A stretch of 48,751 bases of DNA, taken from Bacteroidota bacterium (lineage in GTDB: Bacteria > Bacteroidota > Bacteroidia > Flavobacteriales_D > Sanyastnellaceae). Location of the stretch: positions 1 to 48,751 of the forward strand of contig JAQBTQ010000018.1 of assembly GCA_027624855.1 (NCBI GenBank), in the 5' to 3' direction. A program made the translations under genes and the position numbers. The notes under the pieces are model-generated. The model saw only the letters and a list, made by a program, of their open reading frames with translations. It did no database searches and had not been told where the DNA came from. Shown piece after piece: positions 8,528-18,526 of this stretch; positions within the stretch are counted from its first letter, which is position 1, and every line of letters starts with the position of its first letter.

Positions 8528-9580
8528 ATGACCAACACATTGAAGTCCAGCCTTGTTCATATCGGTGACTGGCTGAGCGGAAAAATTTCAAATGAAGGAA
8601 GCAATGATGATGCATTGCTGCGCACAGCGGAAGCGGAGAACAGGTGGTTTACCCCACATTTTTCAAAGACGGCAATGCTGGCCTGTGGAAATATGTTACA
8701 GGAAGAAAAGCTGGATGAATGGATGTCAAGATATGCAGCAATCAATCAGAAGCGCTCTCCGAAAAGGGTCGGATTGGTGCTGGCTGGAAATTTACCGATG
8801 GTCGGTTGGCATGATGTGTTGTGCGTGTTAATCAGTGGCCATCATGCTGTAATCAAATACAGTACGAATGATCGGGTTTTGATTTCTACCACTTTGAACG
8901 AATGGGTCAAACACCACCCTCAAATGGCGGCACAGATCGAAGTCACCCAAGGCAAGGTTGAAGGGGTTGATGCTGTGATTGCGACCGGAAGTTCCAATAC
9001 CAATCGTTATTTCGATTACTATTTCAGGAGGATCCCGCGCATACTTCGCTCACAAAGGACGAGTATTGCGGTGCTCTCCGGGAATGAACCGCCGGATGAA
9101 TTGAGAGCGCTGGGGCACGATGTTTTCACATACTATGGTATGGGTTGCAGAAGCGTAACGCAACTGTTTGTTCCTGCAAATTTTGATTTGAATCGGCTCT
9201 TTTCCGTTTGGACTGAATGGGCCTATTTGTCTGAGAACAATAAATACGCGAATAACTACGACTACCACAAAGCCATTTGGCTGCTGAATCAAGAGGTTTT
9301 GATTGAAAATGGATTTTTACTCATGAAAGAAGATACTGGATTTTTCAGTCCGGTTGGTACGCTTTACTATGCATTCTATGATGAGCTAGAAGCCGTTCAA
9401 GACTTGCTTTTGAGTCATTCGGATCAGATTCAATGCATCGTGACAGGCAACTCCACTGACTGGTCTGAGGGTAGAATACCTCAGGTCGCGTTTGGACAAT
9501 CCCAAAATCCAAATCCATGGGACTTTGCCGATGGGGTGGATACCATGTCTTTCTTATTGGAGTTATCTTCGCCAGAATGA
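8528..9580 (+). CDS. Acyl-CoA reductase, LuxC-like
   Basis: This 350-residue protein matches the LuxC/acyl-CoA reductase family, an aldehyde-dehydrogenase-fold enzyme that reduces activated acyl groups to aldehydes using NADPH. It shows [15 protein letters not shown] (82-96), [15 protein letters not shown] (152-166), RTSIAVLSG, and the putative nucleophile Cys207 in GMGCRSV. It is shorter than LuxC of luminous bacteria (about 480 residues). No luciferase (luxAB) or fatty-acid transferase (luxD/E) genes are present. The divergent ferredoxin is its only plausible redox partner here. Its physiological substrate in Bacteroidota is not established. Confidence 0.85.
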   Translation: MTNTLKSSLVHIGDWLSGKISNEGSNDDALLRTAEAENRWFTPHFSKTAMLACGNMLQEEKLDEWMSRYAAINQKRSPKRVGLVLAGNLPMVGWHDVLCVLISGHHAVIKYSTNDRVLISTTLNEWVKHHPQMAAQIEVTQGKVEGVDAVIATGSSNTNRYFDYYFRRIPRILRSQRTSIAVLSGNEPPDELRALGHDVFTYYGMGCRSVTQLFVPANFDLNRLFSVWTEWAYLSENNKYANNYDYHKAIWLLNQEVLIENGFLLMKEDTGFFSPVGTLYYAFYDELEAVQDLLLSHSDQIQCIVTGNSTDWSEGRIPQVAFGQSQNPNPWDFADGVDTMSFLLELSSPE

Positions 9581-9607
9581 TGGAGGCAAAGCACAATTGA
9601 GACCAAC

Positions 9608-10711
9608 ATGAGTCGGAGTAGAGTATGGTTAATTTTTTTGGTGGCATTCCTTTCTGGATGCAGCACAGAAGTGGATTTAAATGCACCTTATCAGCGCACT
9701 CCGGTTGTTTTTGGTTTGCTTGATGCCGCACAGGACACCCAGTGGGTACGTCTGAACCGCACCTGGTTGGGAGAAGGCAATCAATTTGACGCAGCGCTGA
9801 TTGCTGACAGCAGTGAATTCTCACCGGACGATGTTGTGATGGAAGTGGTAGAGCGGCAAGGTTCTAATGCTTCGAATAACTGGTATTTGAAGGATACCAT
9901 CATTGAAAACAAGTCTGAGGATGGCATTTTTTATGCCCCCTTTCATCAAATGTGGTATTTCGTGCCAGAGTCGGGGCTCAATTCGGGTGCTGAGTATGAC
10001 TTGTCGATCTTGATTGAAGGTGAAGATCCGGTTTCTTCTACGACCAACATGATTGCTGAGCAGATAGGAAATATCACTCAACCGCCACCTGGAGTGAACA
10101 ACTTTAAGTTGGGATTTGCGAGTATCGGATTCCAGACGACTTACCCTGATATTACCTTTAAATGGGCCTCCACTGCCGGAGCGAGTCGATACGACGTGAC
10201 CGTCTTCATTCATGTAACGGAAATGGTATGGAATGATCTAGAGCATACTGATTTGTTTGAAGAACGAGAGGTTTTGGTTGAATGGAATATCGGCACCTTG
10301 AATACAACGGATGACGAAGGAGGAGAAGTCTTGCAAAAGGAGGTGAGTGGAGAAAGATTTTACACTACACTGGCCACCAAACTGGAAGCAAATCCTTACA
10401 TCACGAGGGTTCTCGGAACATGGGATGATCAGGTTCAGATTGCTCGTGCAATTGATTTTGTGCTAACGATCGCGAATGATGAGCTTTCAACTTACCTCGA
10501 AGTCAATGCTCCTGTAACGGGTGTAATCCAAGAGCGCCCCGCGTATACAAACATCAATGGGGGATTGGGGCTGTTCGCTGCAAGGGCGAGCCAAGGTGTC
10601 TATGGAATCGGATTTACAACAGCTTCCGTTGAACACCTCATCGAGGGCGATGCGACAGCTGCTTTGAATTTTTGTTCCCCGAATCCATTTTCTGAATTTT
10701 ATTGCGACTGA
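9608..10711 (+). CDS. Outer-membrane/periplasmic lipoprotein, DUF4249-like
   Basis: This is a 367-residue lipoprotein. The signal ends in a lipobox, LSGC, with lipidation at Cys18, followed by TEVDLNAPYQ. The body has the general pattern of DUF4249: an early conserved VFGLLDAAQDTQWVRLNRT block and a C-terminal NINGGLGLFAARAS block. DUF4249 lipoproteins usually sit beside TonB-dependent receptors, but none is present here. It begins 27 bp after the acyl-CoA reductase and overlaps the next gene by one base (TGATG), so translation is probably coupled. A second member of this family lies at 46852-47841. The family call is moderate; the lipoprotein call is firm. Confidence 0.78.
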   Translation: MSRSRVWLIFLVAFLSGCSTEVDLNAPYQRTPVVFGLLDAAQDTQWVRLNRTWLGEGNQFDAALIADSSEFSPDDVVMEVVERQGSNASNNWYLKDTIIENKSEDGIFYAPFHQMWYFVPESGLNSGAEYDLSILIEGEDPVSSTTNMIAEQIGNITQPPPGVNNFKLGFASIGFQTTYPDITFKWASTAGASRYDVTVFIHVTEMVWNDLEHTDLFEEREVLVEWNIGTLNTTDDEGGEVLQKEVSGERFYTTLATKLEANPYITRVLGTWDDQVQIARAIDFVLTIANDELSTYLEVNAPVTGVIQERPAYTNINGGLGLFAARASQGVYGIGFTTASVEHLIEGDATAALNFCSPNPFSEFYCD

Positions 10712-11151
10712 TGGAGCATACTCTTTCAACTCAAGTCCAAGATGCGACAATTGAACTTTCCATGGGTCTATATACCATTCGTTTTACTGACGAGGCGGTT
10801 CTCGATCTTGAGCAGATGAAGCGTGTGGAGCAAGCTCGTCGAGACTTGATAGAAGGAGGAGTGGGACCTGTATTGGTAGTGATTCCTCGAAATGCAGCAC
10901 TCGTTGATCAAGAAGCGCTGGCATGGCTGGGTTCAGAAGAAAGCATGTTGGACGTGCCAGCACGAGCAGTGGTGGTTCCATCGTCCATCCAAGCACTCCG
11001 GGACCGAATCCGATGGGCCCTGTTTAAACCAGCGGTCCCTTTTCGGGTTTTTGGCAATCCGCAGGTAGCAAAAGGCTGGGTCTTAGATCAATGGTATGAT
11101 GCCCAGGTCGGAGCTGAAATTGATTCTTTCGAATCAGATGGGCTGATTTAG
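10711..11151 (+). CDS. Small cytosolic protein, STAS-like (DUF7793-like)
   Basis: This is a 146-residue protein with no signal or membrane segment. The start ATG overlaps the stop of the lipoprotein gene (TGATG). An in-frame ATG at 10702 adds only three residues. The pattern (a beta strand YTIRFTDEAVLDLEQM, helix, PVLVVIPRNA strand, VPARAVVVPS strand, then VPFRVFGNPQVAKGWVL) resembles small Bacteroidota proteins with an alpha/beta STAS-like fold. Those proteins end in a P.K.F.....A..WL motif. Function is unknown. Confidence 0.72.
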   Translation: MEHTLSTQVQDATIELSMGLYTIRFTDEAVLDLEQMKRVEQARRDLIEGGVGPVLVVIPRNAALVDQEALAWLGSEESMLDVPARAVVVPSSIQALRDRIRWALFKPAVPFRVFGNPQVAKGWVLDQWYDAQVGAEIDSFESDGLI

Positions 11152-11179
11152 ACAGGCAATGGTTGTAACGAAGTGCCAA

Positions 11180-12214
11180 TTACTGGATGACCAAGATGGC
11201 CTTGGTCGATTCTCCTCTTATGAAGTACATCCCAGGATTTAATGAAGCAGGCACGTTGAATCCTTTTGCTTTTCCCCGCCAAATCTCGCGTCCAGAACCA
11301 TCCAGCACTTCCCATTCACTCAGCTTATTGAATGTGACGTATTGGCCAGGTTTTGCAGGATTTGGAAAGGGTTGAACATCAGAAACGGAAATGGATTGAA
11401 AGCCATTTGAAGAGCTGAAGTCCTGAAAGGTCGCTAATAGGGGCAGTCCGGCCACTTCAGTGATTTCCAACAAGGGATAGCCTTTTTCTTTTGCCCACCA
11501 TTGATAGGTGATCTGTTCTCGATCAATTGTGAATGGTTCCCCCAATTGTTCAATGAAAACATCATCTGTAGCAACCAGTTCTGTGCGGGTTCGGAGCACT
11601 TCATATGCCCCATCGGGAAGGATAAGGGTGCCCCATCCGTCGACCGTTACCTGTCGTTCTTGCACCAAGCCATACGACAGGATGCCGGCAAGTTCAAGCT
11701 CAAATGCTGCAGAACTCGTCATTTCATCACCAAACTGGAGAGGCAAGGGCAGGATTTCATCGATGTCATCATACGGCACGGGCAAATCAAATCCCGCCGC
11801 ACTCAAACCAATTCCAGCAATGGTGTAGTGGTCGCCGTCAGTTTGATAGAAATTATTGAATCCATCCAGCGGAATGCCCAAATCCACTCCCAAATCTGGA
11901 AATTCAGTTGGGAGAAAAAAATCGCACTGGTACGCGGGATTGAATGGGCTATTGAATGCAAATGCTGCGCTTAAACTCGCCTCTGACATCGATACAGGTG
12001 AAAGGGGCGCCTCAGAAACAGAAATGATATCACTTGCATCCCACACCACATTTTCACCAGACTGATCACCCAATGATAAGTCCAATATTGTCGCATTCAT
12101 GATGTTATAGGTGACACCGGGTTGGGGCATATCTTCTGAATTGATGGTGATTTGGCCGGAAAGATCAAGAAGAGCGATATGCAGTGAAGCCAGGGCGAAA
12201 ATGGTGATGCGCAT
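11180..12214 (-). CDS. T9SS-exported protein of unknown function
   Basis: This protein has 344 residues from the ATG at 12214, which gives a typical signal peptide (MRITIFALASLHIALL, ending SGQ). An ATG at 12268 would place the signal internally and overlap tamB. The mature part is a beta-rich domain with a W-D-A-S motif and an LxLP repeat-like acidic region. The C-terminal 70 residues form a T9SS type A sorting domain: FPNPAKPGQYVTF, then a VLDGSGREIW strand, then LNPGMYFIRGE. It would therefore be moved across the outer membrane and displayed or released. It lies 35 bp downstream of tamB, on the same strand. Confidence 0.85.
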   Translation of the reverse strand: MRITIFALASLHIALLDLSGQITINSEDMPQPGVTYNIMNATILDLSLGDQSGENVVWDASDIISVSEAPLSPVSMSEASLSAAFAFNSPFNPAYQCDFFLPTEFPDLGVDLGIPLDGFNNFYQTDGDHYTIAGIGLSAAGFDLPVPYDDIDEILPLPLQFGDEMTSSAAFELELAGILSYGLVQERQVTVDGWGTLILPDGAYEVLRTRTELVATDDVFIEQLGEPFTIDREQITYQWWAKEKGYPLLEITEVAGLPLLATFQDFSSSNGFQSISVSDVQPFPNPAKPGQYVTFNKLSEWEVLDGSGREIWRGKAKGFNVPASLNPGMYFIRGESTKAILVIQ

Positions 12215-12249
12215 AGCGTTTAGTTTGAAACGAAAATACGCAGGCTTCA

Positions 12250-15200
12250 TCAATCCTGCGTTTTCCAATCACCCCAAGTATTGAATTCTCTTTTGAGACG
12301 CAATCCAACGCCTTGAGTCTGTGTTCCCTCCAACGCATTGCTCAGCCCTGGGTTTTGACGAGAGTGCCCGGTTAGCTGTAGGCTTCCATCGGGGTTTAAA
12401 TCGTAAGAAATGGTCAAATCTTGAACTTGCAAATCGTCTGCATGAATTTGACCGATCGATTGCGCTCCAACTTCGCCTTCGATGTGAAGTCGATCATTTA
12501 GAAGCTGAGTGCTCATGGCAATGCCTAAGGCTTGTTCTCCACTTAAATCGTCTTGGTCATAATCCAAGCCCACCTCCATTCCTGGAGAAATTTGCGAGAT
12601 CCAATGGCCCAGTTGGTTGGCGATGAGTTGTGTGCTTTGATTCGGTTTTAGAAATCCCCCAATAGAGGATTCCATGGGGTTGGTATTGAAAAACTGATTC
12701 ATGACCAAGAGACTGATGGCTTGCCTTTGCGTTTCTTCCTCGCTAATGAGCGCATTTTCAACCAACGCTTGAATTCGCGAATCTGAGTTTGGAACGTCAA
12801 TTTCGAACTTGAGATTCGGTCGCATCAGCGATCCAGTGAGCCCGAGATTGAGGTCAACAGGAACTCTTCCTGGTAGGTCGTTGATGTTTGGTAAGAGTGG
12901 ATTCAATCGAGCTCTCGTGGCATAACGGGTGGTTAAATCGATTTCTGCTGCATAAGGATCACCGTCCCACGCGATTCTTCCTCCGGAAATGATTTCAAAG
13001 CGCTTGCTGAGCCAGTTTTGCAGGGTGAAGTTGTACGTTCCTTCTTGAATGAAAAGTTCACCAGTGAGGTTTAATTCTTCAAAGTCATCAATGCTCAAAT
13101 CAAGGTGGCCTTCGGCGTTTCCAATGATTTCATCTCCAACATTTCGGTCAAAAATGATTCTTGCTTGAGCGTCCGGGGTGACGTCGATGCCGAGATTCAG
13201 GTTGACTTGGGAAAATTCACCTGAGCGAAGAATTTGTTCCGTTTGTCCTGAGTCGTTGGTTTTGAATCGAACAAAATCGGCATACGTGACGTCTGATTGG
13301 CTGTCTAAGGGAAGAGAAAATTCGGTGCCTTCTGCTGTTTCGATTTGTGCATCGAACAAGAGATTCGATCCAAAGCCCGAAATATTGATGTCGCCCAAGC
13401 CCGCCGCTTTTCCGAAAAAATAGGCATCTTCTGAAGGTGGAATGTCCATGAGGATGATTGGGCTGTCGTTCGCATCGATCCCGAAATCAAGACTCCATCG
13501 GGTAAAATCTTCATGGAGGGCCGTTCCGTTGAAAATCGCTTTACTCCCTTGGCGATCGGTCAGAATCCATTGATCGAGGTAGAACGCATTGGGGTCTATA
13601 TCAACGACGCCCTTGATGGCATAGGCAGTCCCCAAGTAGGGGATGAAAAGTTCAGCTTCTGTTGTGCTTATTTTCCCAGCTAGCCGTGGATTTTCGATGA
13701 AGTTTTCAATTTGCACGCGGCCGGTCGCATTGCCGATTAGCGTGAAGGTTTCATCAGGCAAAAAAGGATTTATGGTTTGTAAATCAATATCCCTGATGCG
13801 CACATCCACATTTCCTCGACTCAAATTATTAAGTGGCAATTGAGCTCGGGCAATCAAGGTTCCTTTTTGGCCCAGCTTTGCTGTAATGTCAATTTGCGAT
13901 TGAAAGCGTTCGTTTCTAAATGTTGCACTTACCTCTTTTGCGCTGATGTGTTTCCATTTGAATTCGTCTAATTCTAATTGACCTTGGATGTCTGGGTTTT
14001 TCCACGTGTTTTTGATGTGGGTGCTACCGTTTAATCCGTTGACCGCGTAATCACCAATGACCAACGGCCTTGATTCATTTTTGTTCCATTGAAAATCAAG
14101 CAATAAATCCATCTCATCGAAGGCATTGAAAAGGCCTTGAATTTGCGCGGTGCCATGGATTGATTCGAAAACAAATGGTTCGAACACAACGTCTTTTGAG
14201 TTTGGATTCCAAGTGATTTTACCTCGATCGACTAAGGTGATTTGTTGCTCCTGTATTGGAACACTCAAAGAATCAATGAATACATCGAAATTCCGGTCTT
14301 TAGGCTGCACATGGAATTGAATATTGCCTGGCATGGTGCCATCCGGAATGTCCCAATTTAACTCACCATTCCAGCCGTCCTGCTCGTTTAAAGCGAGTTC
14401 CAAGGCGCTTCCAATGAGCAGTTCAGACCACCATATTTCATCGACTTGGCACGAAAGGATAGGTGCAGTCCCTTCGATATGATCAACGTTGATGTCGATG
14501 CCTGTAGCTTCGAGTTTGTCATAGCGAAAGGATGGAGCAGCAATGGCAATGTGTTCCTTTTTTCCATCCAAGCTGCCATCGAATTGGCTGTTGTTTCCAA
14601 GAGTGAAGGGCAGGTTTCCAAGCAAAGCAATTGGAGCGAATCGCAAGATGTTCCCTTCAATGTTGAAATAGGGGAGGCCACTAGGTTGTTTCGAAGAATT
14701 CCAAGATTCAGGTATCTCCAAGCCTTTCGAAGACAAAAAGGCGCTATTGGCTTCCATGCTTCCATTGGAAAGGTCAGAAGACCAATTCACGGTCCACCGA
14801 TCACCTGCTTTGCGATGTATAGCATCCAATCGCTCAAAAGCTCGAGGCATTTTATCCTCCAATAGCGTAATCTGCCGAACCTCTAAAATTTGTGTCCAAT
14901 CCCCATTCCAATTGCCATTTCCTCGAACCGATGCCTTTGCAAAAAGCTCCCATTTATTCGACTTGGTTTGAGATTTGAGGCCTTCTAAATTGAGGTTTAG
15001 GCTGGATTGCCAACGCTCCGCATCCCAATAAACTTGGCCGCTTCCAGCGAGTTTCGAGTTCGATTTGTCATTTGCGCGAAAATCCAACTGAACTCCATCA
15101 TTCGTCCAGCTGATGGTTGATTGAATCTTCCACGGAGAACCAATTTGCTTCGAATCAAATAGCTCTTCTTCAATGCCAAACGAGGCAATGGTAATCTCAT

Positions 15201-16317
15201 TCGGGTTGATTTCGGGTCGCCATTCCACATCAAGTGTTCTGCGCAACGCTGTATTTTTCGGAAAGCAATGCAGTTTTAATCCCAATGAATCTCCAGAGAT
15301 TTCAGCAGTCCAATGTCCGAAGGAAGACAAAGAGGCGATCATCTTTCTTGATTCTGAATCTCTCGGCCCGCTCGAATCAGTCGGTAAAGAAAGGGCCCCA
15401 GTTTCCCATGCATCAGCTGACCACTTGAACGGAATTTCCCAGTCGTTCCAGGCAATCGTTCCTTGAACGGCATGATCGGAATCAATTGCCAATTGCCCTT
15501 GAAAGGTGGACTCATTCCATTGTGGTTTGACGGATTGGACCCAAGTTACGGAGTCATTCAATGGCCATGAATCAGTGGACCCCACAAGGGAAAAATCAAA
15601 ATTTGTTTCGCTGGCATTCGTTGAATATGTGCCTTGCAGATTGCCCAAGTTTGATTCCAAGTTCAAGTCGATGCAGGAAGCTGAACCCCCAATATCGAAT
15701 GATGATTGCACCTCCACCAAGTGCAATGGTTGGGTCCAAATATCATTGAATCCCAACGGGTCAATGCTCGAAACTTGTACTACGGCATCTCCGCGAATCA
15801 AATTTGAGCCTAAATGCAATCCGCTTACTGATGCAGATTGAAAGTTCGTCCTAACGGTGTCATTTTCTTGCTCAAAATCGCACGAGAGTTGATTGAATTG
15901 AATGACTTCGATGAAAAGGGATTGTGCAAAGGAGATCGAATCCGACCCGCTCTCGGCATTCATGTCTTCAATGGTTATGAATGCGTGTGTCTTATCCACC
16001 ATGATGGAATCCAATTGCCACATGTCGCCGTTGGCTGTCCAATGCGTCCAATACATGACAATTTCATTGAGTGAAATTGTGGATCCGTTATTTGTCTTGA
16101 CAATGACGTCGTTTGCAACCAAGGTTCTCGAGAATGGATGGATGGACAAACGACCAATATTCCAGGCCTGATTTTCAGGAGTCAATCCTTTCGAGCATGC
16201 ATAATTGATTGCCCAGGTTTGAAAATAACTGGAGAAAATTGTGACGCAGAACATACCTATCCCGACGAATAGGATACCAACCAACCATGCTTTTTTATTT
16301 CTTGGCTGAGCCTTCAT
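12250..16317 (-). CDS. tamB: Translocation and assembly module protein TamB-like (DUF490)
   Basis: This is a 1,355-residue protein with one N-terminal membrane anchor (about 13-33, AWLVGILFVGIGMFCVTIF). A very long run of beta strands follows, of the AsmA/TamB type that forms a hydrophobic groove across the periplasm. The C-terminal DUF490 region (from about residue 950) ends with VDLNLGLTGSLMRPNLKF, then ETQRQAISLLVMNQFF, as seen in TamB homologues. Family knowledge places it between the inner and outer membranes, moving phospholipid or helping assemble outer-membrane proteins. No tamA is adjacent. It is divergent from tsaD, with 37 bp between them, an arrangement I believe is common in Bacteroidota. 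Confidence 0.9.
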   Translation of the reverse strand: MKAQPRNKKAWLVGILFVGIGMFCVTIFSSYFQTWAINYACSKGLTPENQAWNIGRLSIHPFSRTLVANDVIVKTNNGSTISLNEIVMYWTHWTANGDMWQLDSIMVDKTHAFITIEDMNAESGSDSISFAQSLFIEVIQFNQLSCDFEQENDTVRTNFQSASVSGLHLGSNLIRGDAVVQVSSIDPLGFNDIWTQPLHLVEVQSSFDIGGSASCIDLNLESNLGNLQGTYSTNASETNFDFSLVGSTDSWPLNDSVTWVQSVKPQWNESTFQGQLAIDSDHAVQGTIAWNDWEIPFKWSADAWETGALSLPTDSSGPRDSESRKMIASLSSFGHWTAEISGDSLGLKLHCFPKNTALRRTLDVEWRPEINPNEITIASFGIEEELFDSKQIGSPWKIQSTISWTNDGVQLDFRANDKSNSKLAGSGQVYWDAERWQSSLNLNLEGLKSQTKSNKWELFAKASVRGNGNWNGDWTQILEVRQITLLEDKMPRAFERLDAIHRKAGDRWTVNWSSDLSNGSMEANSAFLSSKGLEIPESWNSSKQPSGLPYFNIEGNILRFAPIALLGNLPFTLGNNSQFDGSLDGKKEHIAIAAPSFRYDKLEATGIDINVDHIEGTAPILSCQVDEIWWSELLIGSALELALNEQDGWNGELNWDIPDGTMPGNIQFHVQPKDRNFDVFIDSLSVPIQEQQITLVDRGKITWNPNSKDVVFEPFVFESIHGTAQIQGLFNAFDEMDLLLDFQWNKNESRPLVIGDYAVNGLNGSTHIKNTWKNPDIQGQLELDEFKWKHISAKEVSATFRNERFQSQIDITAKLGQKGTLIARAQLPLNNLSRGNVDVRIRDIDLQTINPFLPDETFTLIGNATGRVQIENFIENPRLAGKISTTEAELFIPYLGTAYAIKGVVDIDPNAFYLDQWILTDRQGSKAIFNGTALHEDFTRWSLDFGIDANDSPIILMDIPPSEDAYFFGKAAGLGDINISGFGSNLLFDAQIETAEGTEFSLPLDSQSDVTYADFVRFKTNDSGQTEQILRSGEFSQVNLNLGIDVTPDAQARIIFDRNVGDEIIGNAEGHLDLSIDDFEELNLTGELFIQEGTYNFTLQNWLSKRFEIISGGRIAWDGDPYAAEIDLTTRYATRARLNPLLPNINDLPGRVPVDLNLGLTGSLMRPNLKFEIDVPNSDSRIQALVENALISEEETQRQAISLLVMNQFFNTNPMESSIGGFLKPNQSTQLIANQLGHWISQISPGMEVGLDYDQDDLSGEQALGIAMSTQLLNDRLHIEGEVGAQSIGQIHADDLQVQDLTISYDLNPDGSLQLTGHSRQNPGLSNALEGTQTQGVGLRLKREFNTWGDWKTQD

Positions 16318-16334
16318 GAGTCACTGTGAAATTA

Positions 16335-16342
16335 TACTTTTG
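16335..16342 (+). promoter_or_regulatory. Candidate -7 element for tsaD
   Basis: TACTTTTG is a perfect match to TAnnTTTG. The tsaD ATG is 13 bases past it, implying a leader under about 10 bases. No TTG lies at the expected distance upstream, so this is a half-site only. Confidence 0.4.
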
Positions 16343-16354
16343 TAGGCAGAAATC

Positions 16355-17368
16355 ATGCCACACGAAAAGGTTATTCTTGCATTTGAGTCTTCCTGTGATG
16401 ATACCGGGGTCGCTGTGATTCGAGGCAACCAAGTTCTTTCGAATGTCGTTTCGAACCAGACGATTCACGAAAAATATGGAGGGGTAGTGCCAGAATTGGC
16501 GAGTCGTGCTCATGCTCAGAATATTGTTCCAGCTTTGGAAGCAGTGTTGGAAGAGTCAGGCTTGAATGATAAAGACATCGATGCAGTGGCCTATACTTTA
16601 GGGCCGGGACTGATGGGCTCTTTGCATGTGGGAACGGCATTCGCCAAATCCTGGGCTTGGAGCCATGGAATTCCTTCTATCCCTGTAAATCACATGCAAG
16701 CCCACATTTTGGCTCATTTTCTCGCTCCGGGTCCGTATCCGGAGTTCCCATTCTTGTGTTTGACCGTTTCGGGAGGTCATACTCAATTGGTGAAAGTGAA
16801 TGCGCCGTTGGATATGGTGGTTCTGGGAGAAACGAAAGATGATGCTGCAGGAGAGGCGTTTGATAAGGTCGCGAAGTTGATGGGGCTGCCTTATCCCGGT
16901 GGGCCCGTTCTCGATCGAATGGCTGCAGAAGGAAATCCTGCTGCATTCAAATTTTCAAAGCCCAAAGTAGAAGGGCTGGACATGAGTTTTAGTGGGCTAA
17001 AAACCCAGATTTGGCAGTTTCTCCAAAAGGAAACACAACGGGATGTCGCTTTCGTTGAAAGCAATATGCACGACATCGCTGCAAGTGTCCAGCAAACCAT
17101 TTTGGACATCTTGATGGAGAAACTGGAAATGGCGGTCAGTGAAACGGCCATCACCCGCGTAGCAATTGCCGGAGGGGTCTCTGCAAACCGTGGCCTGAGA
17201 AGTCGATTGGACGCTAAGTCGAACGAATGTGGATGGGAAGTTTTCATTCCTCCTATGGCCTATTGCACGGATAATGCGGCTATGATTGCAATGGCCGGAT
17301 CTCTGTTGGATGCACATGGTTTTCGTGGAGAATTATCAGATGAACCGATGCCCCGTTGGAAGTTTTGA
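16355..17368 (+). CDS. tsaD: tRNA N6-adenosine threonylcarbamoyltransferase
   Basis: This is a 337-residue protein, normal for the family. TsaD transfers the threonylcarbamoyl group from TC-AMP to A37 of tRNAs that read ANN codons, working with TsaB and TsaE. Visible signatures are the N-terminal FESSCDDTGVA, the metal-binding VNHMQAH (H113, H117), SGGHTQL (139-145), GEAFDKVAK, and the C-terminal metal ligand region YCTDNAAMIA. It is divergent from tamB and converges with the histidine kinase gene, with five bases between stop codons. The conserved set of residues suggests a functional, essential gene. Confidence 0.97.
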   Translation: MPHEKVILAFESSCDDTGVAVIRGNQVLSNVVSNQTIHEKYGGVVPELASRAHAQNIVPALEAVLEESGLNDKDIDAVAYTLGPGLMGSLHVGTAFAKSWAWSHGIPSIPVNHMQAHILAHFLAPGPYPEFPFLCLTVSGGHTQLVKVNAPLDMVVLGETKDDAAGEAFDKVAKLMGLPYPGGPVLDRMAAEGNPAAFKFSKPKVEGLDMSFSGLKTQIWQFLQKETQRDVAFVESNMHDIAASVQQTILDILMEKLEMAVSETAITRVAIAGGVSANRGLRSRLDAKSNECGWEVFIPPMAYCTDNAAMIAMAGSLLDAHGFRGELSDEPMPRWKF

Positions 17369-17373
17369 ATACT

Positions 17374-18447
17374 TCAGCCGGCCTTTTTTTGTCCAGGATG
17401 TTCCCAATTGGGCTCCAAGGACCACAATGGTAGGCGAATCGTAGCAGTGACTCCAGTTTTAAATGGGTGATAATCAGGGGTGTCCTGTATGGATAAGGTG
17501 CCTCGGTGTCGCAACAAACCGAGTCGCTCTTTGATGATTTCTGTCCCTCGTGACTTGTGTTTTTGTGAAGACAATGATGGTTTTGATATGCCCATGCCAT
17601 TATCACTAACTCGGATACACAAATCCTCCTCTTGCCAATCAATTTGAATTACGATGGCAGCTTCCTGAACGGATTCACTTGCGAAGCCATGCCAAATGGC
17701 ATTTTCTACCAATGGTTGTAAGATGAAGAGAGGGCATGGCACGAGGAGAGCATCGACGTAATCGCTTATTTTCCAGGTTAATTGAATTGGTTTGGAAATT
17801 CGGGCGCGTTCGAGTTCGAGGTATTGCTCAAGGTGCTCCATTTCTTGATCTAGCGACCCTAGAATTTGATCCTGGGCCATAAATCCGAGCATCAAAATGC
17901 GTTTGAATCGACCGAAGACCACACCGGCCTTTTCATTTTCATCATTTTGAAGCAGATTCTGTACTCCAGTTAAAACATTGAATAGAAAATGAGGATTCAT
18001 TTGCGATCGAAGGTTTCTTTTTTTTGTTTCGATCACTTTTTCTTTTAGGGTAATGTTTTGTTGGGACTGCGATACATTTTGTAATAGCAATTGCTCTTGA
18101 ATCAGTCGGTTTTTAGTTTGAAGCGGGATGGTCATCAGACCGCGGATTCGCAAGCCGTAGATGATCCCGTTGAAAGATGTGAGGATGAGTATTGAGAAAA
18201 GAACCCAATCAGTTTGAGACTTGGTTAAACTTATTAGGTCCGACATTCCCGAAAAAACGAAGGTTAAGAGGCATGCGGCGTTCAATCCCAGCGTGCCGAG
18301 TGCCAAGAAAGAGCACCATTTAGGAATGTAGCGTGGATTGAGCTGCTTGATGTTCCCATAATTTCTAATTACCCACCAATTGATTGCCAATAAAATGGCA
18401 CCAGACAACAATGGAAGCCATACTTCGCTCATCGGTTCTTGCAGCAT
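17374..18447 (-). CDS. LytS/YehU-type sensor histidine kinase
   Basis: This is a 357-residue protein. Three hydrophobic segments occupy about 12-27, 47-67 and 82-100, then a coiled-coil linker (110-145) leads into the His_kinase domain. The phospho-acceptor box is SQMNPHFLFN, with H153. The ATP-binding part follows with LQPLVENAIWHGF (about 243-255) and a G-box DNGMGI (about 289). Partner regulators are normally LytTR-type response regulators, but none is adjacent, so this kinase is an orphan in the window. The input signal is unknown. A degenerate relative lies at 23414-24379. Confidence 0.9.
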   Translation of the reverse strand: MLQEPMSEVWLPLLSGAILLAINWWVIRNYGNIKQLNPRYIPKWCSFLALGTLGLNAACLLTFVFSGMSDLISLTKSQTDWVLFSILILTSFNGIIYGLRIRGLMTIPLQTKNRLIQEQLLLQNVSQSQQNITLKEKVIETKKRNLRSQMNPHFLFNVLTGVQNLLQNDENEKAGVVFGRFKRILMLGFMAQDQILGSLDQEMEHLEQYLELERARISKPIQLTWKISDYVDALLVPCPLFILQPLVENAIWHGFASESVQEAAIVIQIDWQEEDLCIRVSDNGMGISKPSLSSQKHKSRGTEIIKERLGLLRHRGTLSIQDTPDYHPFKTGVTATIRLPLWSLEPNWEHPGQKKAG

Positions 18448-18526
18448 AAAACCTAAAAATAACTACAACTCCGATTGCCGTGAATTGGAAAATTTATAAT
18501 CGAAGCATTAGAATTTGCCAGCGCAA

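Noticed and set aside
8528-9580. Evidence for a bioluminescence operon because of the LuxC-like protein
   Set aside because: No luciferase, LuxD or LuxE gene nearby, and the protein is shorter than LuxC of luminous bacteria.
17369-17400. GC-rich palindrome followed by T-run after tsaD
   Set aside because: The GCCGGC palindrome has no loop to form a hairpin, and the T-run is coding sequence of the convergent kinase gene.
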